Below, one piece after another: positions 58,201-64,000 of a stretch of 64,000 nt of DNA. A model generated the notes under the pieces. The model had not been told where the DNA came from and searched no databases. It worked only from the letters and a program-made list of their open reading frames with translations. This stretch comes from Paratrimastix pyriformis. Taxonomy: Eukaryota > Preaxostyla > Paratrimastigidae. Made by a program: the position numbers and the translations under genes. How positions within the stretch are numbered: position 1 is the first letter of the stretch; each line of letters opens with the position of its first letter. Where the stretch lies: positions 248,001-312,000 of the forward strand of contig JAPMOS010000003.1 in assembly GCA_027972325.1 (NCBI GenBank), given 5' to 3'.

Positions 58201-59713
58201 CAGATCCGGTCGATCTGCGAGAAGGCCGAGCGGTGGCGGGGCGAGTTCGGCGAGCGGCGGAAGACCAACATCACCCAGTACGAGCGCAGGGACCCCTTCG
58301 ACCCGGCGTTCCGGGGTCCGCCGCCCCACCCTCCCCTCCCGGGTGATGAAGGCACGGTCGGCCTTTGCTGACCCAACCGTTCCCCGCTTCGTGGGCGGTG
58401 GCTGTGGCTGTGTGTCTGGGGTGCGCAGAGGTGACCATCCACGTGGCCATCGTGACCTTGTACCCCTGCAAGGCCCCCATGCTCTACCGCCAGTTCCTCT
58501 GCCTCCCCGATGGGGCCTGCGTCGAGGTCGGGAGCCCCATCCATCCTGCCCCTCCTGCGGTGCCCCGGCGCGGGTGAGCGCGTGGGTCCTGTTGACTGGT
58601 GTGCGTTTCTGACCGCCAGTCCCTGTCGTCTCGGGTGGTTGTGCCTGTCTCGTGTCTCGGGTGGTTGTGGGCTGTGGCGGTGGGCTGTGGGCTGTGGGCT
58701 GTGGCGGGGGGCTGCGCAGGTGTTCGGTGAGGTGGCCGTGCTGGGCAGCGACGAGTACCTGGCCGTCCACGAGGCCTCGCGGGCCGAGGGCAACGAGCTG
58801 ACCCAGCTCGACCGGTTCCTGACCACCCCCCACGCCAAGTCGGACCTCTTCATGGACCGCGCGTCCAAGGCCCGCCCTCCGCCCCGCCCCCGCCCCCGCC
58901 CCACCCATCCCCCACCCACCCCACCCACCTCATCCGCCACGCCCCTCATTGCCCGGATGGTCGGATGGTCGGATGGTCGGATGGTCGGATGGTCGGATGG
59001 TCGGATGGTCGGATGGTGGATGGGACGTCCGTCTCCGTGCTGGCCGTGCGGCGGGGGGATGATGGCGATCGGGGTGCGGATGCATGTGGGAGATCGGGAT
59101 GGGAGCCATCCAGCGGCTCGGCCGATGAAGACTCGGCGGCCCCCACCCCATCACCATCATCGCCGCTGATCATTCATCGGGTGCCCGACTTGGATGGTGT
59201 GTGTGCGTGCCGTGCAGATCAACGCGGTGCTGATGAAGGTCAAGCCCAAGCGGCGGCCCCCGCCCAGGACCACCTCCCCGCCTCGGCGGCCCCTCAGCGG
59301 TCCGCCCGCCTTCCCTCCCTTCCCCCCGCATGTGACGTCGCGCCCATCCTCACTGGCCCTTCTCCCGTGCCCCCCCCCCCCCCCCGTGGGTGGCCTGGTG
59401 GCCGCAGGGTCGCCGCCCGGCTGATGGCGCCCTCGGTGGGACCCGCCGAGCCGGCTGCCCGGAGGCCCTTCCCCCGTCCGCCCGCCAGCCCCTGCCCGCC
59501 CCGCTCTCCCCATCCCCCTCGCTTCTTGCCTGACCATTCCTTTCCCGCCTTGGCCATTCCTTTCCCGCCTTGACCATCATTCCCATCATTCCATGCTTGC
59601 TGGCTGTCCGAGCAGCCCCCCCCGAGGGCCGCTCCCTGCAGCGCGAGGTGGCCCTGCCCGGTGGGGGGCCGGCCTTCCTGCTGAGCGCCACCCCCCAGCG
59701 GGTGCGCCTCTGA
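52216..59713 (+). CDS. Large multi-pass membrane protein, unknown family
   Basis: I do not recognise this protein. The start at MIPDSPDYGDEL (52216) is chosen because the next in-frame stretch is a long acidic coiled coil (YELQNQLHRDI to RRDQIRHKLLG). A basic helix RRQEVVRRYGNLAKETRKHG follows, then a C2- or Ig-like region (IDRVRAIKDKVPPGEYVLVV, SMYDRLGGHIQRW). Further exons contain GDILIADDPALPVEE and a KERIAAAKAAQAKRRR helix. The C-terminal part has about five likely membrane segments: LLFVAATFFLRVYIHYLGQY, an LPTLVELVMVG stretch, FIGTLFNLALFLCFFTVGLL, LLDPYLILIVDAA and VLYVLVDVFLLLLTVALVYL. The last exon ends SATPQRVRL. Introns mostly start GTCCGC and many are rich in simple repeats. A channel, transporter or ciliary membrane protein are all possible. 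Confidence 0.7.
53955..53990. repeat. Poly-G run near an acceptor
   Basis: About 28 G residues inside the intron before the exon starting at GCGCCCGGGGGCC (about 54017), where a pyrimidine tract would be expected. Confidence 0.75.
54838..55062 (+). repeat. Three tandem copies of an acceptor and exon start
   Basis: The motif CTTGCCGACCCCGGGGACAT preceded by a GTGTGTGCAG-like acceptor occurs at about 54951 and 55025; a diverged version (CTTGTCGACCAGGGGGGACA) occurs at about 54840. Only the last copy continues into an open frame (GDILIADDPALP). The first two are followed by CCTCATCCCACCTCATTCCCT. TG/TCTG repeats link the copies. Confidence 0.8.
56566..56632. repeat. (CAC)n triplet array
   Basis: About 22 CAC triplets in an intron of the large membrane protein; the minus strand reads as poly-Trp or poly-Gly. 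Confidence 0.88.
58956..59022. repeat. Octamer array GGATGGTC
   Basis: Eight near-perfect 8 bp units in an intron just upstream of the exon that begins INAVLMKVK. Confidence 0.88.
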
Positions 59714-60173
59714 TCTCTCCTTCCTCTCCTTCCTCTCCTTCCCCCTTCTTCCCCTTCCCCTCCCTGCCCGCTCCCTGAAAGGGTGGGCGCTGTGCATATT
59801 TTCGACATGCGATGGGATGGCGGGCGCCTCAGTGGGCGCGTTTCTATGGATCGATGATGCGCGTCTGTGTGTCTGTGCGTGTCGGGTGTCGGGTGTCGGG
59901 TGTCGGGTGTCGGGTGTCGGGTGTCGGGTGTCTGTGTATTCGGTCTCGTGCCTCCTCCCTTCCCCGCTCTCTCGCCCCTCTCGCCTCTCGCCTGCTCTGG
60001 GGCCGGGCTTCTTCTCGTCTTGGGGCCCCGGGGTGTCTCATTCTCTGCCTCCAACCGATCGTCTGCCAACAACCCACCCATCATCGCCGATCGCGCCGAT
60101 GGGTTCGGAGTCGGAAGCAGCCCCCAGTTCGCCGCCACAAAACCGCAAACCCCCAAAAAACAAACCGGATTTA
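59714..60173. repeat. Convergent gap with octamer GGTGTCGG array
   Basis: Between two convergent genes. An array of about seven GGTGTCGG-type octamers lies at 59879-59932. Otherwise pyrimidine-rich sequence without a supported gene; it would contain both 3' UTRs. Confidence 0.7.
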
Positions 60174-62771
60174 CTACTGCTGGCGGGCCCCCCCCTGCAT
60201 GGCGGCCTGGAGCTCCTCCTCGGGGGAGAGCCTCTCGGGGATGACCACGCTGCTCCCTGCGGACAGAGGCGACGGGGCGGCCGGCTGGTCTTGGTCCGGG
60301 GCAGGGGCGGCCGGTGCCTGGTCCGGGGCCGGGATCTGGTCCGGGGCCGGGGCCGGGGCCGGGGCCTGAGACTGGTCCTGGGCCGCCGGGGCCGCGGAGG
60401 GCATCACGGCGAGGAACCCAGCCGACACGAAGGCGGGCTGGGCCTCGGCAGCAGCCACGTTGCGGGCCGGCTCCTCGCGCCCCATCGAGGCGGAGGAGGT
60501 CGGCGGGGGAAGGGAGGCCGAGGCGGCAAGTGGGGACGGGTCGGGAAGGTATGCGGGCGTCGGGAGGGATATGGATGGGGCGAGCGGGGCACTGCACCCC
60601 TCCGGGACGGGAAGCATCGCCGATGGGAACGGCGGGGGGAGCGGGGTGGCACCGAGCCCGTCCTCAGGGAGGGCCGTGTTGGGGAGGAGAGGCAGCGGCA
60701 TCGGGATGGGGGCCGGCGGGGCGGGTGCCGAGGCGGTCGACTCGAGGGCGACCGGGGAGAGGCAGGCGGTGGCGACGGCGGGCTGAGGGGAGGCCGCCAT
60801 CTCATCGGTCGAGGAGGCCGAGATGGGGCTCAGGGCCGGCGGGGCCGAAGCGTGGCTCTCGCCAGCGGGATGGGGGTCCCGGTAGGGAAAGAGGTGGCCC
60901 GATTCGTGGCGAGAGGCGAACTCGGTCTCGCTGGCCTCGAAGTGGGTGGGCTCGGTGAGGCTGAACGTGTCGGAGGTGGTCATGGTCGGCGACCGGGACA
61001 AGCCAGGTGCCGAGGCGGGATCGGTGGTCGTGACGGAGGTCAGCTGGGGCGGCTCGTCGCCGGCGGCCATGGGGGCGGGTCCGCACAGGTCCGTGTCGTC
61101 GGCCGCCTCCAGCGGGTTGGCCGTGTCGATGCTGCGGCCCGTGAAGGGGTGCGTCCCCCAGACGGCCACGTGGCGCTCCATGGCCGTGGCGGTGAAGCGG
61201 CGATCGAGGGGGCTCCGGTTGGTGGCGGTCAGGGGCTCGCCCGTGATGGGGCACAGCTCGACCGAGGCGGGCTGGGCGAGGAGGAACGGGTGCTGGATGA
61301 GGTCGCTGACCGGGTGGCGGTGCAGAAGCGCGTCCTCGATGAAGCTGGCCGCCACTTCGCTGAGCTCGGGGCGCCGCTCGCCGAAGAGGGCCAGGATGCC
61401 GTCGGCGGTGGTGTGGTAGCCCGACTGGACCATGGCCGGGGCGAGGTCCGACACGGAGAGGATGGGGCCCATCACAGCAGCAACGGAGGCGAGGACCGGC
61501 CGAGGGTGGGCGCCACCGCAGGCTTCCTGGAGCTGGTCGTCCGTGATGCCCAGCAGGAGCTGGAGGGTGACCACCCCGATGCACCACGTGTCCAGCTGTG
61601 CCCACTCCACCCGCCGCAGGCTGTCAGGCGACGCGACGAGGACCCCCCACTGCTCGGCCAGCTTGGGAGGCAGCGCCCGGGGGGCGGGGGCGGCGTCCGG
61701 GATACCGCCCTGGAAGACGCCGCACTGGATGGCGTTCAGAATGGTGACCTTCCATTCACGGAGGTGGATATTGGTGGGCGTCAAGGAGGTGTGCCTCATC
61801 CGGGCGCCGTGCAGCGCCGCAAGCCCTGCCATCGAAACGCAACCCGCGGACCACAGAGTAAGTACAAAGACCCGAGCCTTCCCGCCCGCTGACCCCGCCC
61901 ACAACGGGGCCAAGTGGGGCGACGGACCTGAGGTGATCTGGCGCACCACCGAGGCCACGGCCTCTTCGCAGGGCTGCACGGCGATGGAATCCCAGTACAG
62001 GAGCCATTCGCTGAGGCGAGTGATGCGGAGCGGCGGGGAGGCGAAGCAAACGTCGCCTGTTCCCGGTTCCTGTGGGGAGTGCGAAACAAAGGAGCGAGCG
62101 GGAGATGAGGGGGGGGGGGGGGGGGGGGGGGACAGGGGAAGGGGAGGCGTGCCCATGTGTCGATGAGATGCGGACCTCCCAAGCGTCGCGCACGCCCAAC
62201 AAGGAGACAGCCGTCCGGAGCGACATGAGTACCCGGCAGCGTGCGAGCACCTGCTGGCGCCGCTCGGGGGAGCCCGCTTGCTGGTAGATGTGCGTTGTGA
62301 GGCCCGCGTCACTCTGCCAGAAAAAGAGGGGTTCACACGGGGGGTCGGCGCATAAAAACGACAAACCTGGGCCAAGTAGCATCTCCAAGGGCTGCACCCC
62401 TCCACTGGCCAGGCCTCGTTCATCTCCAATACCGGGGCTGCCGGGTGGCTGCCGAACGGGGGGACCAACGGTCGGGATGAAGAGCATGAGACAGAGGGCA
62501 CGGACCGCACATCGCATGTGACGTAGACACCGTTCTTGCGGGTCGCGCGGGCCGGGCCGCACGGGGTAAACTGTTCGTGGCAGGAGGTGCCGCCCCCAGG
62601 CAATGCCCGCTTCCAGGGGGGCTCCTGGTCGGCAGCTGTGCTTTGCACGGCGGTCGTGTCGATGCTGCGGTTGAGGTAGTTCTCGCGGCTGCGTTGGGGG
62701 TCAGGCGGCGCCAAGATGCGAACGCGGGGGAGGGTCGGTGGCAGTGGCTGCTGACGCATCGAGCTCGCCAT
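60174..62771 (-). CDS. Pseudokinase/U-box fusion protein
   Basis: Predicted ubiquitin ligase scaffolded by an inactive kinase fold. The start is the ATG at 62771. After a Pro/Arg-rich N-terminus come kinase-like segments: VQPLEMLLGP, then ITRLSEWLLYWDSIA. The catalytic-loop position reads LHGARMRHTSLTPTNIHL, with HRD replaced by HTS, and no DFG follows (VTILNAIQCGVF), so phosphotransfer is unlikely. A C-lobe helix QLDTWCIGVVTLQLLLG and the typical end DLIQHPFLL are present. Next is a U-box-like domain: CPITGEPLTATNRSPLDRRF, then HPFTGRSI. The remainder is a long Ser/Pro/Ala-rich tail ending GGARQQ. Supported donors include GTCCGT and GTCCGC; one may be GTTTGT. A (G)n run lies in an intron near 62108-62130. 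I do not know a close named relative. Confidence 0.75.
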   Translation of the reverse strand: MASSMRQQPLPPTLPRVRILAPPDPQRSRENYLNRSIDTTAVQSTAADQEPPWKRALPGGGTSCHEQFTPCGPARATRKNGVYVTCDVRSVPSVSCSSSRPLVPPFGSHPAAPVLEMNEAWPVEGCSPWRCYLAQVCRFYAPTPRVNPSFSGRVTRASQRTSTSKRAPPSGASRCSHAAGYSCRSGRLSPCWACATLGRSASHRHMGTPPLPLSPPPPPPPSSPARSFVSHSPQEPGTGDVCFASPPLRITRLSEWLLYWDSIAVQPCEEAVASVVRQITSGPSPHLAPLWAGSAGGKARVFVLTLWSAGCVSMAGLAALHGARMRHTSLTPTNIHLREWKVTILNAIQCGVFQGGIPDAAPAPRALPPKLAEQWGVLVASPDSLRRVEWAQLDTWCIGVVTLQLLLGITDDQLQEACGGAHPRPVLASVAAVMGPILSVSDLAPAMVQSGYHTTADGILALFGERRPELSEVAASFIEDALLHRHPVSDLIQHPFLLAQPASVELCPITGEPLTATNRSPLDRRFTATAMERHVAVWGTHPFTGRSIDTANPLEAADDTDLCGPAPMAAGDEPPQLTSVTTTDPASAPGLSRSPTMTTSDTFSLTEPTHFEASETEFASRHESGHLFPYRDPHPAGESHASAPPALSPISASSTDEMAASPQPAVATACLSPVALESTASAPAPPAPIPMPLPLLPNTALPEDGLGATPLPPPFPSAMLPVPEGCSAPLAPSISLPTPAYLPDPSPLAASASLPPPTSSASMGREEPARNVAAAEAQPAFVSAGFLAVMPSAAPAAQDQSQAPAPAPAPDQIPAPDQAPAAPAPDQDQPAAPSPLSAGSSVVIPERLSPEEELQAAMQGGARQQ

Positions 62772-62816
62772 GGGATTGTGCAGCGGGATGGGGGCTGGTG
62801 GAAGGAGGAACAGGGG

Positions 62817-64000
62817 TCAGCAAGCGAGACCCACGAAGGGCGACAGACCGGGGTCTTCCATCAGCATGCGGGGCAGCTCGTCCCCGGTGGTTTCCCGCAG
62901 CAGCTGCGCCAGATCGGCCTTGGTGGCGCGGAGGCTGTCGATCTCCTTCTCGAGGGCCTCGAGCTGCTTGATGACATTGGGGAACTGGGCCCTGATCATG
63001 TTGATGGTGTCCTGGTCGCGCGTCTCATGGGCCTCCACCAGTTCCCGTTCGAACCCGACTTTCTTCGTGGTCGTCTTTTCCCGGATGCGAAGGCGGGTCG
63101 ACCAGCGGTCGTTGATGGACCTGCGCGGGAAGGCAAAGGGGGCTGAGGTGCCACCACGCTGCCGGGCTGGGGACGGACCGCACAAAATCGGTGGTCACCT
63201 CGAGGAGGAGCCTCCTGATGTCGAGCAGATCGCCACCGAGCTGCTCGTCCTGCCGGTCGGCCTGATCCTGCACCAGGCGGAGCCCCCCCGCGATGCCCTT
63301 CTCGACAGCTTCCACGGCGCGGCTGGCGGTTTCGTATCGGCAGAGGGTCCTCTGCAGCCGGTCGATGTAGAGCGAGAGGTGGGCATCGTTGATGTCTGAC
63401 ACAGCCAGGCCCTGGAGGTACTGTGCGAAGGCCTGCGCGGCCATGTCACGCTGGTGGGTGCGCTCTACGTCGTGGGAATGGGAATGGGGAGGGGAGGGGG
63501 AGGGGAGGGGGAGGGAGGGAGGGAGGGGAGGGGGTGTCGAAAAGAATGTGTGGATCAGCCACATGGAACGAAGAGCGAAGTTGTGTGCAGACCAGTAATC
63601 AGCTGGGCGCGACGCATGTAGAGCTCCTGAATTTCGGCGTCCACAGCCTGGATCTCGGCCGTGTTCTTCGCGAGGTACGTCTGGTAGCCTCTGGGGGATG
63701 GGGAAGGGGAATGGTAAGGGATCAGCCGAGACTTGGAGAGCACATGAGGACAGACTCGAAAGATTGCTGGTAATCGGCATCGGTCTTCCGGCGGCACTCG
63801 CGATCCCGCTCTCGTGTGTTGAAGGCGGTCTGGTAGTGGCTTTGCAGCTTGTCGATGGCTGCCTTGTAGGGCTGCTGGAGGTCGTTGATTTGGTCGGGGA
63901 GGTGAGCCCGGATCTCCTCCAGCGCGGACTCGCCGAGGGGAGTGGGCATGGCCCGAAGGGGCTCGAGGGCATTCAATTGGGAGCCCTTGGCGAAGTAGTG
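62817..64000 (-). CDS. Coiled-coil protein, 5' end beyond the window
   Basis: Not recognised. The C-terminal part of a mostly helical, charged protein. Visible exons encode LGESALEEIRAHLPDQINDL, GYQTYLAKNTAEIQAVDAEI, ERTHQRDMAAQAFAQYLQGL and the last one RSINDRWSTRLRIREKTTTK to GLSPFVGLAC. Heptad-like spacing runs through nearly all of it. Donors between these exons are GTCTGT, GTCTGC and GTCCGT, and the reading frame is kept. The frame is still open at the right edge, so the start is not in the window. The stop lies 45 bp before the ATG of the pseudokinase gene on the same strand. A cytoskeletal or ciliary role is possible but not shown. Confidence 0.75.

Noticed and set aside
58956-59022. 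Possible CRISPR-like or telomere-like array
   Set aside because: Uniform 8 bp tandem units without spacers inside an intron; a plain microsatellite.
1-64000. tRNA or rRNA genes
   Set aside because: I saw no cloverleaf with a GTTCRANTC-like box and no rRNA core sequence, but I could not run a covariance search.

Overview
The window is GC-rich nuclear DNA from a eukaryote, almost certainly a free-living protist. Genes are packed closely, with 76 bp between the start codons of one divergent pair and 7 bp between one convergent pair, and nearly all are split by many short introns (often 44-48 nt in the less GC-rich genes). Start regions and gaps are AT-richer; the middles of long genes are extremely GC-rich, which fills the window with long meaningless antisense ORFs. 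I could not place the organism. It makes a selenoprotein and carries full-length homologues of neurofibromin and HPS1.

Layout: unknown protein, cut by the window edge (-, <1-903); foldback element and local duplications (984-2162); coiled-coil/Pro-rich protein (+, 2246-5186); small membrane-anchored protein (-, 5643-6065); F-box protein (+, 6145-7561); two tandem NIPA-type Mg2+ transporters (-, 7935-9901 and 10162-14168); UPF0173-type metallo-beta-lactamase (+, 14245-15053); CDP-alcohol phosphotransferase (+, 15175-16437); neurofibromin-type RasGAP (+, 16560-34528); selenoprotein W with a SECIS element (-, 34594-35011); Spp2/GPKOW-type splicing factor (+, 35256-36894); two EF-hand paralogues (-, 37426-40400); HPS1 (+, about 40587-45851); NADPH-FMN reductase (+, 45936-46626); AARSD1 tRNA editor (-, 46634-48843); RING E3 (+, 48938-50125); PARP-type zinc finger/BRCT protein (+, 50456-52045); large multi-pass membrane protein (+, 52216-59713); pseudokinase/U-box protein (-, 60174-62771); coiled-coil protein running off the right edge (-, 62817->64000).

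The most unusual signal is in the splicing. Almost every intron I could fix by reading frame starts GTC, typically GTCCGC, GTCCGT, GTCTGC or GTCTGT, instead of GTRAGT. Both NIPA genes need two successive one-nucleotide exons, each flanked AG|A|GTCTG, to spell the asparagine of the conserved GEFGNF block; with them both genes stay in frame. Two introns are best read as GC-AG with the donor GCCTGT. The selenoprotein W gene has an in-frame TGA at the CxxU position and a well-formed SECIS hairpin in its 3' UTR.

The genes do not form a single pathway. Themes are small-GTPase control (neurofibromin, HPS1), ubiquitin ligases (F-box, RING, U-box), redox proteins (selenoprotein W, FMN reductase) and nucleic-acid maintenance (AARSD1, PARP-zf/BRCT, Spp2/GPKOW).
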